From Viscum album (Eukaryota > Streptophyta > Magnoliopsida > Santalales > Viscaceae), in contig OY728157.1 in NCBI GenBank assembly GCA_963277665.1, positions 370,216,067 through 370,280,066 of the forward strand: a DNA stretch of 64,000 nt. The letters run 5' to 3'. Every line of letters starts with the position of its first letter. The stretch's first letter is position 1. This document shows positions 23,396-35,609 of the stretch, in pieces. The translations under genes were made by a program, and so were the position numbers. The notes below the pieces were generated by a model. That model was not told the DNA's origin. It saw only the letters and a list, made by a program, of their open reading frames with translations, and ran no database searches.

Positions 23396-26300
23396 ATAAT
23401 CATTAGTTTTCTTACTTTATCTTTCACACTGTAGTTAGTTTTAATTTCTTAAAAAAACAAAAACAAAAACAAATTATTTTTCCCTCATGAATCCAAACAT
23501 ACTATATCTTTGTATATGAAGCAAATATTCAGAGGTGTAGGACAAAAACCAAGTGCTACACAATGTTGAGAAGGCCCCCTAAAAATGATGTATGAACTCA
23601 CTAACCTACCCATCCATATATTGAATTGGAATGATGCATGAATTTAATTTCAAGAGGTGGAAAATATGGTTTATGAAGTTAAAGTTGATTACCATAGATT
23701 GAAGGACAAGGATGAAATTTCACGAGAGTTTCTTAAATTCAATGATGAAATAATATAAGTTGGTGCTATAATTGAGGAGTATCTTGAACCAAACCATTTC
23801 CAAGATTAGATCCAAGATGAACATGTTTATCTACAGTAGATTAATTATGAGGAACAATTTTTGGCTGACATAAGTTTGGGAGATCAACTGAATCTCATTG
23901 ACTTCCGGAATGAGTTTTCGGTAAAAATTCTCTCTCTAGTACTTAAAAAGTAGAAGAATCAATATCCTTACATATTTTTCTAGCCATGGAGGAAGACACC
24001 ACTCATGTGATGGAATCTAGAGACAAAATAGAGGATATCGACTACTTGCTTCCTTCCATTATTAACTATCTTCAAAGAGACACTCACCATTAAAGAAGAG
24101 ATTGAAGGTGAAGTAATTGAGTGGGTTGATCTGATCTCAAACTCTATTTAATTTGATTTTATTCAATCTTAATTGAGTACTAATTCCCACTACATTTAAT
24201 TTTAAAATTTAGTTAATCCTTGATTTGTCTTATAGGAATGCAATGAATATGTATATTCTCATGTTGAGAAACAAATGGAGCTAGCTGATTTTGATGAGCT
24301 AACATTTGAGGAATCCCATAAAGAAGTTCCAATTTCTATGCCTCAGGAAAATAGGACACATACTGATCAATTTTAAATGGATAATTTTAATTTTAATTTT
24401 AATTTTATTCAAGTAAAAATAGATACTTTTATTCACTCTGATCAATGAGTTCTTAAAACCCCTATTGTGAAAGATCTAGCAAAAAAGAAAAGGTTTTACA
24501 GGTAGAAAACAATATGTAGGATGATCCATAATTTATCCTACCCCAATCAAGAATGTTTTACCTAATGTTAAGGGTTGAGATTTGGTATACTCAAACAATT
24601 AATCACCCCTCACAAACAAAGAAGAATTACAAGATAGTAAAATACACTTGTCCTGGTTCAAATACTAGAATATACACCCACCACCAGACTATGGATAATA
24701 GCTATTATTTCTCTTTAAAGAAAGTAAAAAGATATATCACACTTGATGGATCATACCAATACTTTTCTTTTTTTTCTAGGAATATTTATTTGTATTTCAG
24801 TCTTAGGAGTTAGTCTTGGAAGAATCCCCACTACCTCTATTTTTTTGTGACTAAATGACATGATCCTTATTCTTAATTGATTGACTTACTTTTTTAGGAC
24901 CATTATTTCATAATAAAATAACCAAATAGTGGAGGAAGAGGAATAAATCATTTCTTGAAAAGGGAGTTCAATTTTCATGATTATATTTTACACACCTTAC
25001 ATTTTCTTCTAAAAACAAGTTTGGAGCTTTAAACTAGAAATTTCAGGCCCATATTTAAATTATTACATTACTTGAAACATCTTGGAGACATGCAATTATT
25101 CGGTATACTAGATGTTTTTTATTTCATTGATAATGATATTTAATGATTAAAATGGATAATTTAATTATTAAAATGAATCATAGATATTAAAAGTAGGACC
25201 CATTATTTCATGGAATTAGTTGATTCATGTAAACAACATTTCCCTATAATATTTCAAATATTGAATTTTTAAAATTCTGGTAAAATAATTTATTATTATT
25301 ATTCATTCACTTAGTGAATTTATAATATCATATTTTCATTCCAGATAGTATTTCTAGACAAAATACTTACCATTTATTCTTCTTAATATTTCTTGAGTGA
25401 TCCGGGGATACGTCACTTTCCATTACATTATTTTAAACTTTTAAAATCTATTAATGTACAAAACAACATTTAAAATGATTGAGGGATATTTTGAAAATCT
25501 TTTACCCTTGAATAAATATTTATACCAATCCTTATTTAAAAACAGAAACCATGAATGAACTTGTAATTAATGATCTACATTTCAATCCATTTTTTTCCAT
25601 TCCCACCCAACTCATAGTATTTGCATGATATTATAAAGTTAACGTGCGGGGGAAAAATTCATGGTAAAAGGGATAGAATTAATTATAAGGAAAAAGAGTG
25701 GGGCTTATAATATCGGTATTAAGAAAATTTTATTAATTCATTCATTGATCTTTTATTGTATTCCATTCTTGAAAAAAATGAAAAAATATGTTTGGGTTGT
25801 GACTTGGAGAAATAAAATATCCCCATTACTAGAACAATTATTTTCATCATATGTAGTTAGGTGGTGGGTGTGAGATTAATTTTAACCATATATTTTGAAA
25901 ATATAAAAAAATTATAATAGTATAGAAAATTCAAGAAGGTGAATATCATTCATTATTTTTTATTTTTGTCATAACATGACATTGAGTTTGAGGAAGTGGT
26001 AGTTACAACATTCAATGGGAGAATGTCATTATGATTTCAATTTAGATATCATGCATTATACTTTAGAGATAAACCTCCTCCTTGAGCCTTAATGTTTAAA
26101 CATAAATTTATACCCACATTAAATGTTAGAGTCACTGAAACCTTAATTACAAGTACCTCTGTGATTTTAGGTGAATTGTTTCTTTAAAAGGTGGATAAAA
26201 TAGTCTATTTTCAAGAAAACATAAAAGGATAATGTTCTCAGGATATGATCATAACTCTTCAAAGAATTTTATCAGGAGGGATGAGAGAAAATATTCAAGA

Positions 26301-26583
26301 GAGTTAGATCACAATTTTTCATGTTTAATATTAATGAATTAAGAATCCTAAATTAATGACAAGAGAAGTAACAACATTTTTTAATGGTAAATAGAAAAAT
26401 AATTTAATTGAATGTTTTTTTAAAATAGAGAAATTGAGTTAATATTTTACGTAAATTTTTAAAAGTTTGATTTACCATTGATAATAATTTTATTTTATTG
26501 TTTTGAGACTTGAATAGTGGTAACATTGGTGCCATAGGTTTTTCATTTTTGAGATTATATGTTTGAGGAAAATAATGGATTAC
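23396..26583 (+). mobile_element. Element C internal region
   Basis: A 3.2-kb region without recognisable Gag or pol motifs. The part at about 23660-24380 has longer codon-like stretches interrupted by stops: MVYEVKVDYHRLKDKDEISR..., LADISLGDQLNLIDFRNEFS, then after an intron-like gap KETLTIKEEIEGE, another GT...AG gap, and ECNEYVYSHVEKQMELADFD. The frame at 24553-24813 (86 codons) is open but unidentified. It could be a decayed Gag-like gene of this lineage or a captured host fragment. From 24900 to 26580 it is AT-rich with nothing recognised. Confidence 0.4.
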
Positions 26584-26599
26584 GTGTGGGGGTATTTTA
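26584..26599 (+). promoter_or_regulatory. Polypurine-tract-like sequence before element C 3' LTR
   Basis: GTGTGGGGGTATTTTA ends at the inferred LTR start. It is G-rich but interrupted by T, so the call is tentative. Confidence 0.4.
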
Positions 26600-29500
26600 T
26601 AGACTCAATTTTCATAAATAATTTATAAAATTATTAAAGGATATTGAAGGATTTCATTAACGAATGGGCATGAATTTCAATGTTTCACTAAAAAATTGTA
26701 AATTTCAAATTTAGAATTGAAAGTGAATAATTTTTATGAAATTGACGTTTTTTTAAATAAATTATGATTTTCATAGTCATTTGAATATTTTTTAGGTGTT
26801 ACCAAAAAATGGGAAATGAATTATGTTAGCCTATAAACTAGTGGTTGTGCGCTACTTAAATATCCCACAATGGTCTGGGTGGCTAGGATTCCATTGGGAG
26901 GGCCTAATTAGGCCAGCGGGGCTGCACAAGGGATCATGCTCATACAGGGCCCATGGGGGTAAAATCTGAAAGCATATATAACTGGGATAAATACCAGATG
27001 AATTGTCATTTTGTGGCGAAACCCAAGAGGTTATGGGGAGAAGGTGACACCAACAATGGGTGGCGCACGAGAGTGGGAGGTGGTCCGCCAACCCCCATCA
27101 AACATTATTTTGTCGATGTAGCCAAACCTTGTTATTTAATCACTCGCATATCTTCTTCTTATATCAGATGTGGGACACACTAATGCGATTTATGTTCATA
27201 ATAATGAAAATAGAGTTGTTTCACCTTAACTCCACAACCCCTATGCTTGGACACCCACTGCCTCCTGAAACTTCCAATGTCTCCTTCATCATCTATGCCA
27301 CCACTATTTGCAACCATCAGAGAATCATAAAATTTTCCACTGGTCGAGATAGATATTTATCCAAATACCTCCATTAAATCCCGATACCACCTAATATCCC
27401 TCATGTACCATCATAAAATTTCCATTAAGTTTTCAACCAACCACATCAAAGGCTGGATGACTCTAGGGCTTAATGAACAACACCACTGCCTCCGCTGCCA
27501 CTCTACCACCATGAACGACTACTACACCACTATTATCCACTATTGTGCTAGTCAATAACCACTGAGAAGTTGATTCCACTATTTGGATATTGGTAGAACT
27601 TGCTACCTTTAAGAAAATGGATGTATATAAAAACATTTAGTCAATAGTGTAATATGAAGAATCACTCTATACCGCCACAACTCTCCATTGCCTACTACTA
27701 CTAGACACTTATTTTTGTTACTGGAGAATGACCTTAGTAGGCCACATGAACCCCAAACTCACCACTGATTCATTAATATATGATGAATAATCAAATGGGG
27801 GAGCAACAAATACCACATCCACTGCCACTGTTGGATGCTTATAAGCAATGGATTGAAATAGTGTGTCATGCCAAAGTGTCACTCTCACTACTGCCATGAA
27901 CATTAATTAACAACACATGATTGCACTCATACAAAGAGTATACCAAGGCCACTAATGCACTACATGTGAAACCAAGATACCTAAAATATTGGAAGATGAT
28001 ATAAATGAAATGAATGGAAGAGTGAAGGAAGAAGGAAGGCATTGAAGAGGAAGAATATAAGAAGAAAGAGTATTAAGGGACAAATAAAAGATATGTTTGA
28101 TGTTGGTTTTTACTAATAGTAGATATGAATAATCATTAGAGAAACAGTAGGTGTGATCCAACATTGGGACAATGGTAGAACATGACACCATTAGGCCAAT
28201 GGAAGCACATTCCACCATTGATCCAATGGAGGATGTGATCTACCATCACTGAAAAATTTTATCTCAAAGGTTTAATTTGTAAACACTCATAAATTTTATA
28301 GATTCAATGCTGAATATCTTTAAAAGGATATATTAAATTTTTTTAATTTTTTTAAAATATACATCTAAGTGAGATATAGAGGTTAACTGCCTCTATAAAT
28401 ACAAAGATTATGTGTTATTGGAGAACAATCTGGGGGTTCCATACCAAAAAAGAGGTGGAGAGGAAAAAATTATGGTGCATATCCTTTTTTCTTCCTGATT
28501 TCTTTTTTTAATTTATGTTTTATTCTTGTAATTTTCATTTATTTTATTAAATAATTGAAGCACTATTTCCTCTTCTTTAATGTACAAGTGCTTCAACCAT
28601 TTTTCTTCATTCATACTCTTTATCATCTTATTCTACATATCTTCTTCTTCTAATTTTATTAATTTGAACATTTCTATTTTGTTTGTATTATATTAAAATT
28701 TTATTTCTTTCTCATTCCCTTCCATCTTTATATAATTATTTTATTAATTTTTATTATTATTCTTCTTTTATTATTCTTTTTATTTTCTCCGCTTATTTCT
28801 CATCTTACCATCATTAACTTTAACTCCCAATAATGGGAGGATAACCCGAGGCTTGGCTCGAGGGTGGTAAGTGGAATTTACATTCATTTTGCACTTAAAT
28901 TCATATGTTTTATTTACATTTGTGGTGATAATGACTGATGTGTATGAGTGTGTAAATTTTCAAACATGTAAATGAACTCAAAATCACTTCTATTCGGTTT
29001 TTAAAGATTTACATCCCGTATAATAAACATAAGCCCTTGATGAGACCAAGTTGAGCTGTTTAATGTATGAAATAACAAATGATGGAGTCAGGTCTTGGAT
29101 GGTGTCACATTCTCGATTGAGGTGTTCCATTAACTGTGATTTTAAGAAGGATTAGAATTTAGGTTTATATTGGAATTCATGATTTTTCAATCTATAAATA
29201 AAATAATAGTAGATAAAAAGTGAGATTTTATAATTAAAATATCAAACTAAATTTTTTAAAAAAAAACAAGAAGAATGATGGAACCCTTAAAAAACTACAA
29301 ATGGAAAATATATTTCTTTCTGATCAAATTATATTTATCATTTCTTGTTAATTTAGTTAAAATATTAATTATACATCATAAATTTTATTTACATTCCTTT
29401 TCTTTATTTTAGAAAATAAAAAAAACCCAAATTTTTAATTGTATTCATAAAATAAAAAAGACAAGAAAAAAAAGTAGTTATTAATATAATTAGAGTAACT

Positions 29501-29615
29501 GAGTAAAAAAACTGAGAAAATCCTCAAGTGAGACGACTTTGGTCTGCCACTACGCTTCGCATAGAAAAAATTTCGAAATATTCTTTTACCACACTCCATG
29601 ATAGGTGTGTTTTCA
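26600..29615 (+). repeat. Element C 3' LTR
   Basis: About 3.0 kb, colinear with 20385-23372, ending ATAGGTGTGTTTTCA. The first bases (TAGACTCAATTTTCAT) have lost the TG. The frames at 26852-27377 are not conserved in the other LTR. Confidence 0.7.
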
Positions 29616-30240
29616 TATTTTAAGATAATGAATCATAGATTCAATACATATTTTGGGTTGGGAAAATATTTCCAAAATTCTATAAGATTTAAATGAGTCT
29701 TTCATGGGAATTAAAATCAAATTAGATTAAATGATAAATAAATTTGAAACTAAAATTAAATGCGATATAATATTTGGTTTTAATGGAGTTTTTATCAAAT
29801 AATAGATGAAATCTTTTTTTTCTAAAATGATTGATCTATCCTACTATATTTTTTATTTCATCCCTTCTCTATGGTCTAGGTGAACCAAATCCATACTATT
29901 CATGTTTTGTGATAATTATGCAAATAATATGAGGTTTCACCTGGGTTTTCTAAACATACACACACTACTTATCTCCCTTTTCTGAGTTTCATGCATGAAG
30001 AACCTTCCTCAAATAGAGGATCTAAAATATCTTTTTATTTATGTGAAATTTTGAATATATCATGCTTCAGTTTCCTCAAATTAAATAGATGAATATAGCC
30101 TTAAAAACATAAAAATCATGAAATTATCAAAGAAAGATAATTATTATAACATTTAGTATTCTTATTTTATGAATAAGAAATATTAAGAGTGAATAAGAAG
30201 ACAATATTGAATGCATTAAATTACTGTCAGCATTCAATAA
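29616..30240. other. Spacer between elements C and D
   Basis: AT-rich; no gene or repeat shared with the rest of the window is seen. Confidence 0.6.
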
Positions 30241-30245
30241 TTTTA
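30241..30245. repeat. Target-site duplication TTTTA, left of element D
   Basis: TTTTA directly before the TGTCACG start of element D and again at 41722-41726 after its other end. Confidence 0.85.
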
Positions 30246-30889
30246 TGTCACGAACCGTCCCCTAGGGCTCATGTCATGACTACTCCAAACCCGCCTTCCA
30301 TAGGCCAGGGGCTGGCGACCAGCACCAGAATGAAATATACATTAATGTAAAGGCATTTATTTTAAACCTGTATAAACACACAAATCCAAGAGCACAACAA
30401 GAGGCAACCATGAATTACACTACTGTAGTAAAATGTCTTCTCAAAGTAAAGGTGCTAGAATACAAGCCCAACTGAAAAGTACAAGTATAAATGAAAAGGA
30501 AAAAATAGCTCCTAGATCATCCACCAAGGATTATACCTGAAGGATAGGTACAACACACGATCATTAGTCAAGATTCATGCCACATTAAATGGTCCACATC
30601 AGAGTAATGTCTAGTCCTGGCTCTCTCAACCTTGATCAACTATGTCTGTCATCTTCACAAGACACAACAAGGTGTGGGCGAAGCCTGTGTAATGGTGAGT
30701 ATAAAAATACTCAGTAGGTACCCTGAGAACCCCAAAGGTCTCCTATAGTTCCAAAAAGGAAAAACCACAAAAAAAATACCTCAAACACATAACACGAAGT
30801 AGTCATCAAATAAAATTAGGTATGTTCCCATACATATACCTATGTTATCAATATATACTCATCTCATACATGAAGAATAATATCATAAA

Positions 30890-31065
30890 GGTAACACCAG
30901 GAATGTAAAAGTACCACACGGGTAACACCACGAAGATAACACCACGAAGGTAAGAGTACTTCATAGGTAACACCACGTAGATATCACCACAAAGGTAAAA
31001 GTACAGAATAATTATCACCATGAAGATATCACCACGAAGGTAAAAGTACCACACCGATATCACTA
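30890..31065. repeat. 45-base tandem array in element D 3' LTR
   Basis: Units beginning GGTAACACCACGAAGATAAC have an exact 45-base period for at least two units, with partial units on both sides. A degenerate equivalent is at about 38355-38530 in the other LTR. The period is a multiple of three, which keeps a repetitive minus-strand frame (30848-31063) open. Confidence 0.8.
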
Positions 31066-31254
31066 TGAGGTAAATGACTCAGCACATACCCGGTATTAGT
31101 GAAGTATAAAAGTATAGATGATCAGTCGTGAAACCAGATCATCTTATTCTTTCAAGAGGCACTAATTCTAATCATAGGGAGTCTTACCCACACAAGATAG
31201 ATAGGTTCTAACCCCCTCAATAATCCATATAGGATCTGACCCTCCTGGAGTCGA

Positions 31255-31450
31255 TAGGTACTAACCCCTGCAATGCCACGCACAGGATCTGACCCACATA
31301 AGATCGGTATGTACAAATATACATAGGATCGCTAAGTGCTGACCCATATATGATATGACCCACAAAGGATCGATATGTGCTGACCCACACATGATTGATG
31401 AGTGCTGACCCACATAGGATCAGTGCTGTCCCACATAGCATTGCTCAGTA
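31255..31450. repeat. 25-base tandem array in element D 3' LTR
   Basis: Units like GGATCGATATGTGCTGACCC plus ACACA repeat with a 25-base period, some shortened to 16-21 bases. The homologous array in the other LTR is at about 38640-38905. Confidence 0.8.
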
Positions 31451-32390
31451 CTAACCTCCGTATGATTTGTCTGCAACCTCCGCTTCACTGCCAGCCACTA
31501 GATTCCCTCTCATAGCACATTTGGGATAACTGATCCTCAATCCATTTTTCATACATAAAATTCTACAAAATCCCACTAAGAAGTAACCTAATGACCTGTC
31601 ATGTCATAAGAGTTCCAATGCAACAAACTGCATGTCAATCGGATGCTCAGTCTGTATGTTTTAGGCATTTTGGTGTCGAGTGCCTAGATGGATTCGAATT
31701 GGAACAAACCCTTTCACACTCCAAATTTCTCAAAAAATTAGGTGGATTAATACCAAAAGGTCTGCCTCATCCTAAGGGTTCTAGTGTCACATACGGTTTG
31801 TCGAACGGATGTCTGGTCTGTCAGTTACACCACTTTCTGATAAACGGAGGTGATTCCACCTTGGTTTGGCCCAGCTCGGTCGGGCCTGAAGGAATATGTC
31901 AAAGGGATGGATTCTCAAAATGCATCTCAGTTCCACTGAAATCATGTCAAACTAACACCACATTTTTTAGTTATAAATGTTTCTTTATCTGGGGACTGAT
32001 TAGGTCTGGGCCCGGTCCGACTTGGTCAGACCGGCCTGACGCAATAGGTCCCGGGGTCCACTTGACCCCATTTGTGTCCATCACACTAAGGTTTGTCCTG
32101 GTTTAGTTCATGTCCGTAGTCTTCCCAGCTGGCCCCACGGGTCCGGGGGCATTTTTGGCCATCCGTTGGGACGATAACCCACCGCATAACGGTCGGTCAT
32201 TTTGGCCGACTGGGGGTCCCCCAATCCGGCGAGGTATGGGGCCTAACCGCTCTCCACCATCCATGGCCTCAAGCAATGGCTTCCTCCAGCGGCTCATGAT
32301 GGTACACCCCTCCAACTCTTCCTCCCACGGCAGGCTCCGGCCGACTGTATTCTTCACCTGTCGTGGCTTCGGAAGCGGTCCTTGTCTACC

Positions 32391-32420
32391 GGCGGCACGC
32401 GGCGGCACGCGGCGGCACGC
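32391..32420. repeat. Three perfect copies of GGCGGCACGC
   Basis: A 10-base unit repeated three times exactly. The homologous site in the other LTR (about 40015) has no such expansion, so it arose after insertion. Confidence 0.9.
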
Positions 32421-34098
32421 CACACCACCTCTATGGCTGGCCGGTGCCGACTGCGCTGCTAACTTCCATGAAATAGTGTTGTGGCCTCCACTTGTGGAAC
32501 ATGAGGGAGAACCACCTCCATCATGGCCAGCTGGTGCTACTGCGCTTGTGTTCTTTCACGGAGAGAGAACGTAAGGGTAAACAAGGTAACGGAGGGTCCG
32601 GGCCATGTTTGTTTGTCCTACACCCTCCGTGTTAGCATGAAAACACAAGGAAGGGAAAAATAATTCAACAATGAATTGAAATTATTAAAAAATAATCCCC
32701 TACATACCCCCTCAATTTTTATTCCCAATCTCGCAAGAAGAAATCATCTGCAGATCAACTAGTTAGTGAGTTTACCCACATTCTTCGTTTAGAAGATAAG
32801 AACATGGGAAACAATAATCAAACAGATTTAAACCCCTACCAAAGATCATTTGAGTATTCCTGTGACTGAGGAAGAGTGTAATTTTGTCATTCCAACTACA
32901 AGCTGCCAATATTACTGCTGAAACTTAGTTCTTCAGTTCGGGATTCAATGTCGCTCGTCACCACTCTCTGGAACCAGTCACATCTTCCAGGTGTTCGGTG
33001 GTGTGGCACATTACCATTGGTTCTTCGCTTGGTGAAGTCGTGAAAATTCCTCCCCACAAGCTCCATATAAATAGGAGAGGGGGAGGGTGATTAACGATCA
33101 TGTAATATATGGGGGTTCATTTAATATGAACCTTCATAAAATCCAAAGACCCTATTACTTAGGATTTGAAGGTTCAAGCCATTTAATGGCTTGACTCGTC
33201 GGGGGTCTCATACTTCCACTTTTCCATTTGAGGGTTATAAGAGAAACAAATAAAATAACAAAGTAATTTTATTATTATTATAAAAAGGACCAAAATTTAT
33301 CTTTTTCTCCAGACCTACTGGGGTAGAACTGAATCCTCCATTAAGCGAATACCGAAACTGCAGATTCAACGATGTCCTCTGATTTTTAATTTGAGCACCG
33401 GTTCAAAGGTTAGAAAATGCCGCCCATGAGTTTACTGAATGTACCTACAAAAAGTTCAGAAAATTATTAACAGTCACCCTCGACATGCACAAGTCAAGGT
33501 TAGGTTCCGCTTAAGGAGAACACTCCCTCAAGAGCTCAACAGTGCAATTGGATTTTCAATTCGTGTTACCGTTTAAAATTTTTGGATTTCACAATAAAAC
33601 AATTTTCACTTAATTATTTTATTTATAGCCAAAAACTATCTTTAACTGGGGGCTTGTGCCAAAAAATATTAGTATCATCATAAGGAAAGCATAGCCTCAT
33701 GAGTTTAGAAGTGGTATCAGATTTTCAATTTGAGTTTTCTTTTATGAGTTAAAAGCATTTGAAAAATAATATAATTTTATTTAATAACATTATTTACAGT
33801 TATTCCATTTTTGGTTTTCCCCACTAGAGGCATGCACCGACTATAGATATGTCAGACCTAGGGTAAAACCCCCATCCTAAATGCAAAGGTTCCCTCAGAT
33901 TTCTAATATGGGTAACCGTTTAAGATTTATTCCACTTTTTAAGGAAAACTGCTTACACGCACTAATTGAAGATTAAAAAATAATCGAAGGATCATTTCAG
34001 ACACTCCGGGCCTCAGAATCATGCACCGTCAGATTTCACGGTCTCGAAATAACTCCATATAATTAAAAAAATATATGCAGACATTCTGAGACCTTACA

Positions 34099-34111
34099 TT
34101 CTCTCCACCTT
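34099..34111 (-). promoter_or_regulatory. Polypurine tract of element D
   Basis: On the minus strand AAGGTGGAGAGAA precedes the TGTAAGG start of the 3' LTR. Confidence 0.8.
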
Positions 34112-34162
34112 AGGGCTTTACATTCCAAAAATCCAAAACAATGGAAAATCAAACAAAAGAGG

Positions 34163-34620
34163 TTATTGAGCATGAATATGCATCTCCTGCTCCCATGTAC
34201 TCTCTTGAAGGTTCTCATGTTTCCACCAAACTCGCACCAGAGGGATCGACCGTCCATGAAGAGCTTGGTCATGTCGATCCTCTATCTCTACCGGGAACCC
34301 TATAAAAGTCCCCTCATCGTCAAAGTCGAACTCGCCCTGGTCGATAGCGTGCAACAGATTATGCACGTATCTCTTTATCTGCAGCACATGGGAAACATTA
34401 TGCACCCAACACATCTATAGGGAAGATTTAGATGGAATGCCACCTCTCAAATGCTATTGAAAATCTTGAAAGGTCCGATGAACCTCAGAGAATATTTTCC
34501 ACCTCGGCCAAACCTTGGTAATCCTCATCGCTGTGAGACCTGTATGAAGACATTATCTCCCTCCTCTGACTCTAAGGGCCTTCGTCTCTTATTGTCATAA
34601 GGCCTTTTCCAAATCTGTAA
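34163..34620 (-). pseudogene. pol: Integrase C-terminal domain remnant (element D)
   Basis: The minus-strand frame from 34414 to 34163 reads through a VHNVSHVLQIKRYVHN...V.P.EIEDR segment, then IPLVRVWWKHENLQESTWE, the classic end of plant Ty3/gypsy integrase where a chromodomain-like fold may follow. Upstream, at 34420-34620, another frame gives GRGGKYSLRFIGPFKI and EVAFHLNLP, the GKL.PRF.GPF.I...G.VAY.L.LP block, with two stops. The domain normally binds DNA or chromatin. The integrase catalytic core expected between this and the zinc domain at 34640-34800 is absent. Confidence 0.85.
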
Positions 34621-34639
34621 AGTCTTCACATGCTATCAT

Positions 34640-35600
34640 GTGAGGCATCATGATACAAACACTTCTACTTCTTCCATCACCCCTAGCCACCAGTATTGAT
34701 GACGGAGGTCCTGGTACACCTTCGCCACCTCTGGATGTACCGTTAATGGGGATATATGTAACTCCCTCAACACCTCCTCCCGAAGCGTCACCGGTACCAT
34801 GGTGTGTCCTCTGAAGAGAACGATGTGATCCCCACCTTCAGAAAATATTTTAGGATATCATCCTCAGGATATCTGAGCACGTTGGGCCTCACAGTCAATG
34901 TCCCCAAGTTGTGCCTCCCAAAATTGTTGAAGAAGTGGGGGAGTGATAGTCATAGACTAGAGGTAAGATTCTTCATCTTTATCCACAAAAGATATCTACA
35001 GCACGACTAGCTGCTCTGATGCTTCGCTCAGAAACTGTACACCAGAACACCTGTTGAGTGTTTTTGATACCACTTTCCCCTTCCCAGGAGTATAGAAAAT
35101 CTCAAAGTCATAGTCTTGGATGAAATATAGCCATCGATTTTGTCTCGGGTTCAGGTCCTTTTGCGGTAATATATACTTGAGACTTTGTGATCAGTGTAAA
35201 CAGTAAACCGTTCATCCGTAAAGTATTTCCACCACATGTTCAGCACAAAGACCACTGCTGATAACTTCAGGTCAAGGGTAGCGTAGTTCTGCTCATGCTG
35301 TCACAACTACCATGCGATGAAGGAGATCACTACCCACTCATGCATCAGGAAACATTCTAGTCTGGTCCCCGATGCTTTCTAGTAAAATACATACCCAAAT
35401 ACCACTTTCGGTGGCCTCAAGTTGAGGGCACTCATCAGTCTCAATCTCAGCTCTGGAAAGCTCTACTGACACTTCTCCATCCACATGAATGGATCCCCCT
35501 TCTTCATCAAAGATGAAAAGGGTGTCGATGCCCTGATAATGTCATATACAAATCTCTGGTAGTACCCAGCCAAAGAAGATGTCCTTCCCCCCTTGGGGAG
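34640..35600 (-). pseudogene. pol: RNase H, connection and integrase zinc-domain remnant (element D)
   Basis: On the minus strand, reading down from 35600: LAGYYQRFVYDII (end of reverse-transcriptase thumb), PFMWMEKCQ.SFPELRLRLMSA, then RNase H blocks ASGTRLECFLMHE, EQNYATLDLKLSAVVF and YTDHKV, then a linker containing TITPPLL and AQLGD, then VTLREEVLRELHISPLTVHP and KVYQDLRHQYWW, the H2C2 integrase zinc region. Pieces lie in more than one frame with stops. The protease tail runs directly into the thumb with no palm (YVDD-type) motif, so an internal deletion removed most of the reverse transcriptase. Confidence 0.85.
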
Positions 35601-35609
35601 GTAGTCCTG

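Larger units (their letters stand above)
20385..29615 (+). mobile_element. Element C: old LTR element with Asp-tRNA-like primer site (Athila-like)
   Basis: Two diverged direct repeats, 20385-23372 and about 26600-29615, bracket a 3.2-kb internal region. Shared blocks include AGGTGTTAC (20582 and 26794), TAAACTAGTGG (20626 and 26833), GGGATCATGC (20720 and 26931), GAGGTGGAGAGG (22219 and 28451), ACTCCCAATAA.GGGAG (22598 and 28832) and AAATTCATATGTT (22672 and 28897). A primer site follows the left LTR (23377-23395), and a G-rich polypurine-like stretch precedes the right one (26584-26599). Flanks GATTT and TATTT agree at four of five bases, a possible decayed target duplication. No pol motif survives. 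Placement near Athila rests on the primer site alone. Confidence 0.7.
30246..34098 (-). repeat. Element D 3' LTR
   Basis: 3.85 kb on the plus strand from TGTCACGAACCGTC to ACCTTACA. Landmarks shared with the other LTR are CACACAAATCCAAGAGCACA (30379 and 37838), the two tandem arrays, a GC-rich block (32000-32570 and 39450-40150) and the end block AATAACTCCATATA/AATAATTCCATATA. The long frames at 31591-32106 and 32103-32574 lie in the GC-rich block, overlap on opposite strands and are not conserved in the partner LTR. Confidence 0.9.

Noticed and set aside
30890..31450. Regularly spaced repeats that could suggest a CRISPR array
   Set aside because: Units are head-to-tail without unique spacers, within a plant retrotransposon LTR.
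31591..32106. 171-codon plus-strand frame, the longest apart from the main Gag frame
   Set aside because: Lies antisense in the GC-rich part of element D's LTR, is not kept open in the partner LTR and has no recognisable domain.
32103..32574. Overlapping frames on both strands (106 and 154 codons)
   Set aside because: High GC lowers stop frequency; the partner LTR does not conserve them.
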